From Halorubrum sp. 48-1-W (GTDB lineage Archaea; Halobacteriota; Halobacteria; Halobacteriales; Haloferacaceae): 64,000 nt of DNA. How positions within the stretch are numbered: position 1 is the stretch's first letter; each line of letters begins with the position of its first letter. Shown here piece by piece: positions 24,934 to 33,287 of the stretch. The notes beneath the pieces were generated by a model. It was not told the origin of the DNA, did not search any database, and saw only the letters and a program-made list of their open reading frames with translations. The stretch covers positions 62,001-126,000 of the forward strand of contig NZ_QMIM01000010.1 of the NCBI RefSeq assembly GCF_003287355.1. The letters run 5' to 3'. Position numbers and translations under genes: made by a program.

Positions 24934-26737
24934 CGGTCCCTCCGTCGGTCGCGTCGGGACCCGCGGTCGCACCCGGATCCCCGGTCGCGTCGAGCCCGCC
25001 GTCCGTCGCCGTGGCACCGGCCGGCGAGTCGTCCGATCCGGATCCGCTGGCGGGTTCGGTCGCCGGATCGGGGCCCGCATCGAACGCGCCGAAGTCGACG
25101 TCGGCGTCGGTCGTCGCCGGGTCGCCGTCGCGGTTCATCGTGGTGGCGTGGAGCAGGTGGTTCAACATCGCCTGCGAGAGCTGCCGGCCCCACAGCGCGT
25201 GTCGCTGGCCCTTCCAGCGCTCCTGATAGAGTTCGTCCTCCGCGTCGCGGACCACCGGCCCGGGATACTCCCGTGCCAACTCCGACGCGATCCGGTGGGT
25301 ACAGAAGCCGCCCTGGCAGTTGCCCATCGAGGCACGGGTTCGGATCCGGACCGCGTTCAGGTCCGAGCCCGCCTCGTCGATCGCGTTCCGGACCTCCGCG
25401 CGGGTGACGCCCTCGCACTCGCAGACGACGGGGTTCGGGTCGGTCCCGGAGAGCACGTCGTCGGTCCGGGAGCCGAGCCGCTGGGCGGACCGGCGGCCGA
25501 TCGGGGACCGGATCCCGAACTCCTCCATGTAGTCGCGCAGGACGCTGAAGTCCTCGGAGCCGGGAAGCGGCACGTCGGCGGTGTCGCAGTCGGCGTCGTG
25601 GTCGAGCTTCTCACAGACGTGGTCGGTGATCGACTCGGCCATCATCCGGTAGGTCGTGAGCTTCCCGCCGACGATGCTCGTCATGCCGGGGAGGTCGTCG
25701 CGCACGGCGTGGTCGAGCAGGAAGTAGTCGCGGGTGATGTCCGTGGGGTCGTCGGTGCCGGTTCCGGGCGGCTCGTACAACGGACGCACGCCCCAGAACG
25801 AGCGGAGCGTCCGGGCGTCCTTCAATGCGGGAACCAGCTCCGAGAGCGTCTCGATCATCAGATCGACCTCCCACTCCTCCTCGGGGTAGTCCTCGGGGTC
25901 GTCGACCTCCTCGTCGGTCGTCCCGAGGATACAGGCGGTCTCGTGGGGGACGACGATGTCGGCGTCGCCCTTGGGTCGACACCGGTTGATAACAGTGTCG
26001 ACCTGCCGGGTGTTCATCACGGTCATCACGCCCTTCGAGGGGCGGACCTCCACGTCGACACCGGCCATCTCGCCGATCTGGCCGGCCCACGCCCCGGTCG
26101 CGTTGACGACGTAGCGCGCGTAGATCTCTTCGGTCGTCCCCGGCTCGCGGTGGACGCGTTTGCCCGGGCCGCTGTCGTGTTCGATCTCGACGCCGACCAC
26201 CTCGCCGTCTTCGACGAGCACGTCCGTCACCGCCGCGTGGGTCTCGACGCGAGCGCCGTGTTCCCGGGCGTCGACGGCGTTGGCGACACAGAGCCGGAAG
26301 GGGTCGACCGCCCCGTCGGGGACGACGATGGCCTTCTCGACGTCGCGCGCGAGGTACGGCTCTCGCTGACGGGCCTCCTCGCCGTCGATCACCTCCGCCG
26401 GGATGTCGCACGCGCGACACCCCTCGAGTTTCTCCTGGAAGTACTCCTCGGAGTCCTCGGGACGCTTGACGAACATCCCGCCCGTCTCCTCGACGCAGTG
26501 GCCGGCGATGTCGCGTAGCACCCGGTTCTCCTCGATACACTCGCGCGCGCTCTTCTGGTCGGAGACGGCGTATCGCCCGCCGCTGTGGAGGAGCCCGTGC
26601 ATCCGCCCGGTCGTCCCGTGCGTGAGGTTCCCCTTCTCGACGAGGACCGCGTCGAGCCCCCGGCGCGCGAGGTCCCGTATGACGCCGCAGCCGGTCGACC
26701 CCCCACCGACGACGACGACGTCCACTTGATCGTCCAT
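24920..26737 (-). CDS. glpA: Glycerol-3-phosphate dehydrogenase, catalytic subunit A
   Basis: The catalytic FAD subunit (605 residues) that oxidises sn-glycerol-3-phosphate to dihydroxyacetone phosphate. The dinucleotide motif is [16 protein letters not shown] (7-22). Substrate and FAD-binding blocks such as [16 protein letters not shown] and [15 protein letters not shown] follow. A BFD-like [2Fe-2S] domain ([11 protein letters not shown] through NCQGGFC) lies after them. The last 80 residues are an acidic, low-complexity tail. The ATG at 26737 is preferred over one 25 codons upstream: a TATA-like GATAAAGTAAAG then sits 25-36 bp before it. First gene of glpABC. Confidence 0.95.
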   Translation of the reverse strand: MDDQVDVVVVGGGSTGCGVIRDLARRGLDAVLVEKGNLTHGTTGRMHGLLHSGGRYAVSDQKSARECIEENRVLRDIAGHCVEETGGMFVKRPEDSEEYFQEKLEGCRACDIPAEVIDGEEARQREPYLARDVEKAIVVPDGAVDPFRLCVANAVDAREHGARVETHAAVTDVLVEDGEVVGVEIEHDSGPGKRVHREPGTTEEIYARYVVNATGAWAGQIGEMAGVDVEVRPSKGVMTVMNTRQVDTVINRCRPKGDADIVVPHETACILGTTDEEVDDPEDYPEEEWEVDLMIETLSELVPALKDARTLRSFWGVRPLYEPPGTGTDDPTDITRDYFLLDHAVRDDLPGMTSIVGGKLTTYRMMAESITDHVCEKLDHDADCDTADVPLPGSEDFSVLRDYMEEFGIRSPIGRRSAQRLGSRTDDVLSGTDPNPVVCECEGVTRAEVRNAIDEAGSDLNAVRIRTRASMGNCQGGFCTHRIASELAREYPGPVVRDAEDELYQERWKGQRHALWGRQLSQAMLNHLLHATTMNRDGDPATTDADVDFGAFDAGPDPATEPASGSGSDDSPAGATATDGGLDATGDPGATAGPDATDGGTDGDR

Positions 26738-27123
26738 GTCATAGCGCTTGGACCGGGTACACTTTACTTTATCTCCTGGGAGGGACAGATCATAACTATC
26801 AGGGATATTCATATACGGTTCCCGCCGGATCCTGCGATAGTTTTATATACTACCCTTTTTCATGCGAACTGATTCCCGGATTTTAACAGGAAGATTATTA
26901 TGGTAGTACATTATGTTCACGAACGGCGCGGTAGCTTCCGTGAAGATATGCCGTGGCGGCGACGACAGCGATCCCACGTTCCCGGTTTGCGGGCCGGTCC
27001 GCGGCCCGGACGCGACGCGGACGGGGCGGGGATGATGACGAGTTCGCGCCCGGGTCGGACCGGGTTTACGGACGGTGGCGTCGTCGTTTCGGCCGGACCA
27101 GCGCCGCAGGAGGGATCCAAAAC
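26738..27123. promoter_or_regulatory. Divergent control region of glpABC and glpK
   Basis: This 386-bp gap is markedly AT-richer than its surroundings at 26755-26930. Elements seen: a TATA-like GATAAAGTAAAGT on the complement at 26761-26773 (glpA side); a second complement element, AGTATATAAAA, at 26841-26852; an inverted repeat AACTATC (26794-26800) / GATAGTT (26836-26842), candidate operator arms; and ATTATTATGGTAGTA at 26894-26908, possibly serving the glpK side. A GGAGGG at 27109-27114 is a clear Shine-Dalgarno for glpK, unusual among mostly leaderless genes, and implies a real 5' leader. No protein gene is convincing here. Confidence 0.6.
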
Positions 27124-28665
27124 ATGACACAGTACGTCGGTGCGATAGACCAGGGGACGACCGGTACCCGCTTCATGGTGTTCGACCACGGCGGGCAGGT
27201 CGTCGCGAACGCCTACGAACAGCACGAACAGATCTACCCCAACCCGGGGTGGGTCGAACACGACCCGATCGAGATCTGGGAGAACACTCAGCAGGTCGTC
27301 GAGGACGGGCTCGCGAGCGCCGGCCTGGAGCCGAGCCAGCTCGAGGCGATCGGGATCACGAACCAGCGCGAGACCACGATCGTGTGGGACAAAGACTCCG
27401 GCAGGCCGGTCCACAACGCGCTCGTCTGGCAGGACCGCCGGACGACGGACCGCGTCGAGGAGATCCAAGAAGCGGGTAAAGTCGAAGATATCCGCGAGAA
27501 GACTGGACTGGAGTGTGACGCGTACTTCTCCGCGACCAAGACCGAGTGGATCCTCGACAACGCCGAGCCCCTCAAGATGCAGAGCTCACGTGGTGGGGAC
27601 CTCCGCGACCGTGCCCGCGACGGCGAGCTCGTGATGGGCACGATCGACACGTGGCTCATCTACAACCTCACGGGCAACCACATCACGGACGTGACGAACG
27701 CGTCCCGGACGATGCTGTACAACATCCGGGACCTGGAGTGGGACGACGAGCTCTTAGAGGAGTTCGGCGTGCCGAAGGAGATGGTCCCGGAGGTCCGTCC
27801 CTCCTCGGACGAGGACTACTACGGACACACGGACGCCGACGGCTTCCTCGGCGAGGAGATCCCGGTCGCCGGCGCGCTCGGCGACCAGCAGGCCGCGCTG
27901 TTCGGCCAGACCTGCTTCGACGAGGGCGACGCGAAGAACACCTACGGAACCGGGTCGTTCTACCTGATGAACACGGGAACCGACGCCGTCGAGTCCGACC
28001 ACGGGCTCTTGACGACGATCGGTTTCCAGATGTCCGGCGAGCCCGTCCAGTACGCGCTGGAGGGGGCGATCTTCATCACCGGTGCCGCGATCGAGTGGCT
28101 CGAGGACGTCGACCTGATCAACAACGCCGCCCAGACCGCGGAGCTCGCACGGTCCGTCGACTCGACGGACGGCGTCTACATGGTCCCGGCGTTCACGGGG
28201 CTCGGTGCGCCCCACTGGGACGGTCGCGCCCGCGGCACCATCGTCGGCATGACTCGCGGTACGAGCAAGGAGCACATCGTCCGGGCGACGCTCGAGTCTA
28301 TCGCCTACCAGACCCGTGACGTGGCGGAGGCGATGGAGGCTGACTCCGGCGTGGAGACGACGAGCCTCCGCGTCGACGGCGGCGCGGTCAAGAACAACTT
28401 CCTCTGTCAGCTCCAGTCCGACATCCTCCAGACGGAGATCGCTCGCCCCGAGGTCGACGAGACGACCGCGCTCGGCTCCGCGTACGCCGCCGGCCTCGCC
28501 GTCGGCTACTGGGACACCGTCGACGAGCTCCGCGACAACTGGCAGATCGACCGCGAGTTCACACCCGAGAAAGACCAGGCCGCGGTCGACAAGCTGTACG
28601 ACCGCTGGGGCGACGCCGTCGAGAAGTCCCTCGACTGGGCGAAGGACGACGAGGGGGACGAGTAG
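27124..28665 (+). CDS. glpK: Glycerol kinase
   Basis: A 513-residue FGGY-family kinase that phosphorylates glycerol with ATP in the cytosol, feeding the divergent GlpABC dehydrogenase. Motifs: DQGTTGTRFMVF (9-20), INQ/TNQRETTIVWDK, and the family signature regions GALGDQQAALFGQ and AIEWLED, with the ATP site in KNTYGTGSFYLMNTG and the C-terminal DGGAVKNNFLCQLQSD. The N-terminus is fixed by the motif position and by the GGAGGG ribosome-binding site 9 nt upstream. Glycerol is abundant in hypersaline lakes because Dunaliella makes it. Confidence 0.97.
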   Translation: MTQYVGAIDQGTTGTRFMVFDHGGQVVANAYEQHEQIYPNPGWVEHDPIEIWENTQQVVEDGLASAGLEPSQLEAIGITNQRETTIVWDKDSGRPVHNALVWQDRRTTDRVEEIQEAGKVEDIREKTGLECDAYFSATKTEWILDNAEPLKMQSSRGGDLRDRARDGELVMGTIDTWLIYNLTGNHITDVTNASRTMLYNIRDLEWDDELLEEFGVPKEMVPEVRPSSDEDYYGHTDADGFLGEEIPVAGALGDQQAALFGQTCFDEGDAKNTYGTGSFYLMNTGTDAVESDHGLLTTIGFQMSGEPVQYALEGAIFITGAAIEWLEDVDLINNAAQTAELARSVDSTDGVYMVPAFTGLGAPHWDGRARGTIVGMTRGTSKEHIVRATLESIAYQTRDVAEAMEADSGVETTSLRVDGGAVKNNFLCQLQSDILQTEIARPEVDETTALGSAYAAGLAVGYWDTVDELRDNWQIDREFTPEKDQAAVDKLYDRWGDAVEKSLDWAKDDEGDE

Positions 28666-29751
28666 ATGAACGCCGCAGTCGTGATGGGGGTCGTCGCGCA
28701 GGCCAGCGGCTGGAACGCGGGCTCGATCGACGCGGTCCTCGACGTCCTGCTCGACCCGACCATCTGGCTCGGCGCGGCGGCGGGCGGTGCGTTCGGTGCG
28801 GCCCTCGGCGCGCTCCCCGCGTTCATCTTCACCGGCTTCCTCGTCATCGCCGGCGTCTGGGGCGGCGACGCAGCCAGCGGCGTCGGCGTCGGCGTCGGCT
28901 TCGGTCCCGTCTTCGGTCCGCACATCTCCTTCGCTGGGGGTGCGGCCGCGTCGGCGTACGCCGCCAAGAACGGTCTGATGGAGTCCGGGTTCGACTACCA
29001 CAACGCGAAGGACATCGGCTTCGCGCTCGGGAGCAAGCCGGACATCCTCGCCGTCGGGGCGGCCTTCGGCGTGTTCGGGATCTTGCTCGAACAGCTCCTT
29101 CGGAACCTCGCGATCCCGACGGACCCGATCGCGTTCACCGTCGTCGCCAGCGCCCTGCTCCACCGGGCGGTGTTCGGCTACTCCGTGATCGGCACCGTCA
29201 GCGACAAGGCGGCCGGGTTCATGGACATGGGCCCGTTCGAGCGCGGCGAGACGCGGGAGGCCGGCGAGGTGCCGGGTGACGGCGGAAAGGAGAGCGAGGA
29301 CCGGCTCGCGGTCGAGCCGTGGCTGCCGAACATGTACAAGTGGTCACACGTCGTGGCGATCGGGTTGACCGCGGGACTGGCCGCCGCGTACGCCGCGATC
29401 CAGACCGGTAGCCCGTTCCTCGGGTTCGGGATCAGCGCGGCGACGTTGCTGTTCTTGAACCTCGGCGTCGAGCGGATCCCGGTCACCCACCACATGACGC
29501 TACCGGCCGCGACCGCGTACCTCGCTACGGCCGGGACGGGATACAGCCCGATCGTGGCGCTGATCATCGCCGGGATCTTCGGCGTGCTCGGTGCGGTCGT
29601 CGGCGAGGCGTTCCAGCGCGTCTTCTACGCGCACGGTGACACGCACGTCGACCCGCCGGCCGCCTCGATCGCGATCACGCACACGTTCATCGCGATACTC
29701 TCGATCGCCGGCATCCTGGGGTCCGCGGTGTGGGTCCCCGGAGCCGTCTGA
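28666..29751 (+). CDS. Polytopic membrane protein, candidate glycerol facilitator
   Basis: A 361-residue protein with about eight to ten hydrophobic segments rich in Gly and Ala. A hydrophilic cytosolic loop (about 190-220, GPFERGETREAGEVPGDGG) splits it into two halves. It begins at the base after the glpK stop, so it is translated from the same message. In Haloferax the gene after glpK has been described as a putative glycerol transporter; by position this would be its counterpart. It does not show the NPA motifs of aquaglyceroporins, so it would be a different kind of carrier. Transport of glycerol is inference. Confidence 0.72.
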   Translation: MNAAVVMGVVAQASGWNAGSIDAVLDVLLDPTIWLGAAAGGAFGAALGALPAFIFTGFLVIAGVWGGDAASGVGVGVGFGPVFGPHISFAGGAAASAYAAKNGLMESGFDYHNAKDIGFALGSKPDILAVGAAFGVFGILLEQLLRNLAIPTDPIAFTVVASALLHRAVFGYSVIGTVSDKAAGFMDMGPFERGETREAGEVPGDGGKESEDRLAVEPWLPNMYKWSHVVAIGLTAGLAAAYAAIQTGSPFLGFGISAATLLFLNLGVERIPVTHHMTLPAATAYLATAGTGYSPIVALIIAGIFGVLGAVVGEAFQRVFYAHGDTHVDPPAASIAITHTFIAILSIAGILGSAVWVPGAV

Positions 29752-29770
29752 ACGCAGCGTTCACGGCCGG

Positions 29771-29775
29771 TTTTT
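29771..29775 (+). terminator. Possible T-rich terminator after the glpK operon
   Basis: A run of five T residues follows a GC-rich stretch about 20 bp after the stop of the membrane protein gene. Archaeal termination often needs only a T-tract. Weak evidence by itself. Confidence 0.3.
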
Positions 29776-29800
29776 CACGTGGTCTCGAAGCCCCGCCGAA

Positions 29801-30202
29801 TCACGCGGTCGGAAGCGCCGACGAAAGTACGATGTACGCGACACCTCCGGACATGACACCGACACCAACCGCGGTGATGAATCCGTGACCGAGACCGAAC
29901 ACGCCGGTCACCGCCAGCGAGGCGGCGACCAGCGCGAGCCCGGCCGCACCGTGGTGATAGCTTCCGGCGGTCGGATGCTCGGCCAACGGCGTCCGCTCCG
30001 GCTCCGGAACTCGAACGCTGGCGTGATACGGAACGTACAGCCGAACCCCGATCCCGGCAGTCGCCGCGACGATCGAGGCGACTTGGACGTCGACGACGAC
30101 CTCCCGAACCGCCAGGAAGGCGATGATCGCGACGACCAGCGCGAGCGCCTTGCTCCACTTGTCGGCCGCGATCACCGAGTCGTGGAACGACCCTTCGGAC
30201 AT
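29801..30202 (-). CDS. Four-helix membrane protein
   Basis: A 133-residue protein with four hydrophobic segments (near 19-38, 41-55, 86-105 and 107-128). A short hydrophilic loop EPERTPLAEHPTAGSYHHG lies between the second and third. No known domain is recognised. The start MSEGSFHDSVIAADKWSKA has the form of a cytosolic N-terminal tail. It converges with the glpK operon, leaving about 50 bp between the two stops. Confidence 0.65.
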   Translation of the reverse strand: MSEGSFHDSVIAADKWSKALALVVAIIAFLAVREVVVDVQVASIVAATAGIGVRLYVPYHASVRVPEPERTPLAEHPTAGSYHHGAAGLALVAASLAVTGVFGLGHGFITAVGVGVMSGGVAYIVLSSALPTA

Positions 30203-30296
30203 GCTCGCGGGGAGGCGGGCAGCCGAGTTAAGTGTGTGGTCGGCCCGGTGCGTGTGGTCGGGGTGGATTTAACCCGAAGCGGGGCCAGCGGTCGGC

Positions 30297-30497
30297 ATGA
30301 ACACGCTGGGACTCGAGAGACGCGACGGGCGAAACATGCTCGTGGTCGCGGCCGTCGTGGCGCTCCTCATCGCCTGGACGGCCGAGGGGGCACTCGGCGT
30401 CCGTATCGTCGCCGGCGCGATAGCCGGCCTCGTGAGCGCGAGCGTCTTCGTCGTCTCCACGGTTCTCATCAACCGATACAAGCCGGACCACTGGTAG
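30297..30497 (+). CDS. Small two-helix membrane protein
   Basis: A 66-residue protein with two hydrophobic segments (NMLVVAAVVALLIAWTA and VAGAIAGLVSASVFVVSTVLI) and charged ends. TTTAACCC at about 30 bp upstream could be the TATA box. It lies between divergent and repeat DNA, and I recognise no family. Hydrophobicity and good codon use favour a real gene. Confidence 0.6.
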   Translation: MNTLGLERRDGRNMLVVAAVVALLIAWTAEGALGVRIVAGAIAGLVSASVFVVSTVLINRYKPDHW

Positions 30498-30515
30498 GGG
30501 AGACAGGGGAGACGC

Positions 30516-30620
30516 CCCGTCCCGACGACGGTACGGCCCGTCCCGGCGACGGTACGGCCAGTCCCGGCGACGGTTCGGCCCGTCCCGGCGACGGTACGGC
30601 CAGTCCCGGCGACGGTTCGT
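30516..30620 (+). repeat. Five 21-bp tandem repeats upstream of Orc1/Cdc6-like gene
   Basis: Five contiguous 21-bp units, 30516-30536, 30537-30557, 30558-30578, 30579-30599 and 30600-30620. Units alternate between a CCCGT...GGTACGG form and a CCAGT...GGTTCGG form, so the last four are two 42-bp dimers. Every unit contains CCCGGCGACGG; in the CCCGT form CCGTC and GACGG can pair around CCGGC (CGACG in the first unit). They end 35 bp before the GTG start of the ATPase gene and 23 bp before its Shine-Dalgarno. Confidence 0.9.
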
Positions 30621-30654
30621 GCCGGTTTTATTCGCGTATCCAGGAGGAGATAGC

Positions 30655-31824
30655 GTGAACATCGACGACCGGATCGAGCGGCGGCTTGGGTACGACACCG
30701 GGGCGGGCGTCTTCGTCGACTTCGACGCCGTTTCCCCGGTGTTCCACCTCGAGACGCCGATCGGGCGCGGGCCAGCGCTCGAACGCCTGCTCGACGTGTT
30801 CAGTCCGGCCTTCTCCGGTGTGCTCCCGCCGAGCACCTACGTTCACGGGCCGAAGGGTAGCGGCAAGTCCGCCGTCGTCTCCGCGTTGTTCGCCCGTCTC
30901 GCGACCCACAGCGGCCCGCCGCGGGCGATACAGACGTCGACCCGGGCGGTCGAGCCGACGCTCCCCGGGTTCGTCTACGTCGACGCCAGACGGGCCTCGA
31001 CCCGGTTCCGACTGTATCACGACGTGCTCGCGACCGTCAGCGACGAGGCGGTTCCCGACCACGGCATCGGGACCGACGACCTCGCGGAGTCGCTCCGGGA
31101 CGCGGTCCGTCGCGGGCCGGACGTCGTGGTCGCGGTCGACCACACCAACGAGCCGGAGACGCCGAGCGCGACGACCGTCGTCGAGTGGCTCACCGACGTG
31201 AGCGGACACCTCGTTCCGGTGTGTCTCGGCCGCGAGCCCCCGGAGGAGATCGAGTGGAACCCCGACGAGTCGGTGGCGTTCTCGCGGTACCGTCGGCACG
31301 TGCTCGTCGAACTGCTGACGAGCCGGTGTTCGACAGGGCTCGGCCGCGAGGCGCTCACTCACGACCAGGTCCGGGAGATCGGCGAGTGGGCTGGCGGCGA
31401 CGCCCACGACGCGCTCGCCGCGATCGCGGGTTCGGCGATACACGCCGAGCAGGCGGGCGTCTCGACGATCCGACCCGAGGACGTCGACGCGGGGATAGAC
31501 GAGGTTCCAAAGCCGTGCGTCGCGTTGGGGCGCGTCCTCTCGCTCTCGGAGAGCCGGCGACGGCTCCTCTACGAACTCGTCACGTTGCCCGAGTCGGAGC
31601 GATCTTCGGTGAGCGCCGCGACGGAGACGATCGCCTCCCGACGGCGCGTCGACCTGTCGTCGTCGACGGTACGTCGCGTGCTCTACGAGCTCGCGGACGC
31701 CGGCCTGCTCGACCGGGTGACCGTGCGACGGAGCGACGGCAAGGGACGACCGCCGAGCCGGCTCGTCCCGCGGTTCCCGACGCTCGTCTACCGCGAACTG
31801 TTCGATCGGTCGACTCACGGCTGA
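30655..31824 (+). CDS. Orc1/Cdc6-like AAA+ ATPase
   Basis: A 389-residue protein with the layout of archaeal Orc1/Cdc6: N-terminal segment, AAA+ module with Walker A GPKGSGKS (65-72), lid, and a C-terminal winged helix (about 315-375, SSSTVRRVLYELADAGLLDR). The Walker B strand reads VVVAVDHTNE (157-166) and lacks the usual acidic Asp-Glu pair, so ATP hydrolysis may be weak. The start is GTG at 30655, supported by GGAGGAG 5 nt upstream. It is probably a divergent paralogue rather than the main initiator. Five tandem repeats lie just upstream. Confidence 0.75.
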   Translation: MNIDDRIERRLGYDTGAGVFVDFDAVSPVFHLETPIGRGPALERLLDVFSPAFSGVLPPSTYVHGPKGSGKSAVVSALFARLATHSGPPRAIQTSTRAVEPTLPGFVYVDARRASTRFRLYHDVLATVSDEAVPDHGIGTDDLAESLRDAVRRGPDVVVAVDHTNEPETPSATTVVEWLTDVSGHLVPVCLGREPPEEIEWNPDESVAFSRYRRHVLVELLTSRCSTGLGREALTHDQVREIGEWAGGDAHDALAAIAGSAIHAEQAGVSTIRPEDVDAGIDEVPKPCVALGRVLSLSESRRRLLYELVTLPESERSSVSAATETIASRRRVDLSSSTVRRVLYELADAGLLDRVTVRRSDGKGRPPSRLVPRFPTLVYRELFDRSTHG

Positions 31825-31862
31825 ACAAAAGACAGTTGCCGCCGGCGCCCGGACCCGGACAC

Positions 31863-32561
31863 ATGGTTCCGCCCCTCGCGTTGGACATCGACGGGACGCT
31901 GACGACGCCCGACGGTCGGCTCGATCCCCGCGTCTTCGAGCTGTTGCCCGATTGGGAGGCCCCCGTAGTGCTCGCGACCGGAAAGGCGTTCCCGTACCCG
32001 GTGGCGCTCGCGGGCTTTCTGGGCCACCCCGCACGCGTCGTCGCCGAGAACGGCGGGGTCGTCCACGTCGACGACGAGACGACCGTCCTCGGGGATCCGA
32101 CGGCCCCACGCGCCGTGATCGAGGCGTTCCTCGAGCGCGGTGGCGACCTGGGGTGGGGAGGGGACGGGACGGTGAACCGGTGGCGCGAGACTGAGGTGGC
32201 GGTCGCGCCCGACGCCGACGAGGCGCTGTTGCGCGAGGTCGCCGCGGCTGACGGCGACGTGGAGGTCGTCGACACCGGCTACGCGTTCCACGTCAAGTCG
32301 CCGGACGTGAACAAGGGTGAGGGGCTCGCGCGGATCGCGGACTCGCTCGGGATCGACCCCACGGCGTTCGTCACGGTCGGCGACAGCGAGAACGACGTGT
32401 CGACGTTCGAGACCGCCGGAACGGCCTACGCCGTCGCCAACGCCGACCGGACTGCGACCGCGGCGGCCGACGTCGTCCTCGAGGCGACGTACATGGACGG
32501 CACGGTGGCGGTCCTCGAGGCGCTCACGGCCGGCGAGAGACCCGCCGGTCGACGTCGCTGA
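31863..32561 (+). CDS. pgp: Phosphoglycolate phosphatase (archaeal HAD type)
   Basis: A 232-residue HAD-superfamily phosphatase of the archaeal TA0175 group, which removes phosphate from 2-phosphoglycolate. Catalytic motif I is DIDGTLT (8-14, Asp8 and Asp10). The Lys motif is in FHVKSPDVNKGEGL, and motif IV is VGDSENDVSTF. The C2-type cap lies between motifs I and the Lys region. The gene begins 38 bp after the Orc1-like gene and may be read through from it. Related HAD-IIB enzymes act on sugar phosphates, so the substrate is by family. Confidence 0.9.
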   Translation: MVPPLALDIDGTLTTPDGRLDPRVFELLPDWEAPVVLATGKAFPYPVALAGFLGHPARVVAENGGVVHVDDETTVLGDPTAPRAVIEAFLERGGDLGWGGDGTVNRWRETEVAVAPDADEALLREVAAADGDVEVVDTGYAFHVKSPDVNKGEGLARIADSLGIDPTAFVTVGDSENDVSTFETAGTAYAVANADRTATAAADVVLEATYMDGTVAVLEALTAGERPAGRRR

Positions 32562-32615
32562 TCCCGTTCGCGATCGACGTCGCCGATCCCGCGGGGTCGT
32601 CGGAGCCGCCCGTCT

Positions 32616-32897
32616 TCACTCGGCGTAAGGGTATCGTCCGGTCCCGCCGCACTCGCGACAGCGGACGACCACGCGGCCGGGGCCGAGCCGGACCCGACTC
32701 GTCTTCCCTGGCCGGAGGTACACGTCGCAGTCGTCACAGGTCTTCCGCTCGAACTCGCGGGGGACGCCACAGCGGTTCCGTTCGGCGATCCGTCGCGCCA
32801 GCCGCACGTACTCCCGTGCGCGGTCGTACTCGTCGTCGACGACCGCCTCCCGGGCGAGCCCGAACAGCCGCTCGATCCGTTCCTCGGGGATCCCCAT
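32616..32897 (-). CDS. rnp4: Ribonuclease P protein component 4
   Basis: The archaeal Rpp21/Rpr2 homologue, a zinc-ribbon subunit of the RNase P holoenzyme that trims tRNA 5' ends. The 93-residue protein has an N-terminal helical pair (IPEERIERLFGLAREAVV and AREYVRLARRIAERN) and a four-cysteine zinc site at Cys54, Cys57, Cys80 and Cys83. The start at 32897 removes a non-conserved leader that would otherwise add 34 residues. It converges with pgp. A confident assignment from helix and Cys spacing. Confidence 0.92.
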   Translation of the reverse strand: MGIPEERIERLFGLAREAVVDDEYDRAREYVRLARRIAERNRCGVPREFERKTCDDCDVYLRPGKTSRVRLGPGRVVVRCRECGGTGRYPYAE

Positions 32898-33013
32898 ACG
32901 CGTTCCGGGCGACCGCAACACAAAGGCGTTGTCGTCGACGGCGGGACCGGTCCCCGGGTCCGAAACCCGGCCGACCCGCATCCTTTTTGAACGGTCCACG
33001 CCAACCGGTCGGC

Positions 33014-33211
33014 ATGAAAGAATCCCTGATGGACGTGATCTGTTGTCCGCTCGACAAGGCCGACCTCGAACTCGACGTCGACGAGGAAGGCGACGGGGAG
33101 GTCCTCGAGGGAACGCTCACGTGCACCGAGTGCGGCGAGGTCTACCCGATCGAGGACGGGATCCCGAACCTCCTCCCGCCGGACATGCGCGAGGAGGAGG
33201 CTGTCGCGTAA
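33014..33211 (+). CDS. Trm112-type methyltransferase activator (UPF0434)
   Basis: A 65-residue zinc-ribbon protein beginning MKESLMDVICCPLDKADLEL. It has a first CCP pair (Cys10, Cys11), a second CTEC pair (Cys37, Cys40) and the family ending YPIEDGIPNLLPPDM. Archaeal Trm112 binds and stabilises several class I methyltransferases that act on tRNA, rRNA or release factors. A TATA-like CTTTTTG at 32981-32987 fits a leaderless or short-leader start. Confidence 0.9.
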   Translation: MKESLMDVICCPLDKADLELDVDEEGDGEVLEGTLTCTECGEVYPIEDGIPNLLPPDMREEEAVA

Positions 33212-33227
33212 CCGGCCCTCCGAACCG

Positions 33228-33232
33228 TTTTT
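33228..33232 (+). terminator. Possible T-tract terminator
   Basis: Five T residues occur 17 bp after the Trm112-like stop codon, before the convergent stress-protein gene. Archaeal T-tract terminators look like this; support is limited to position. Confidence 0.3.
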
Positions 33233-33287
33233 CGAGCCGTCCCAGTCGGTCGCCGGCGACGTCGACGTCATCGCCCGTTCTCCCGTG

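Noticed and set aside
26900-27127. A 75-codon plus-strand frame before glpK
   Set aside because: It ends inside the glpK start region, is Arg/Pro-rich and lies in control DNA.
30516-30658. A frame running through the 21-bp repeats that encodes Gly-Asp-Gly repeats
   Set aside because: The frame is open because 21 is a multiple of three, but it has no fitting start and overlaps other genes' control region; it looks incidental.
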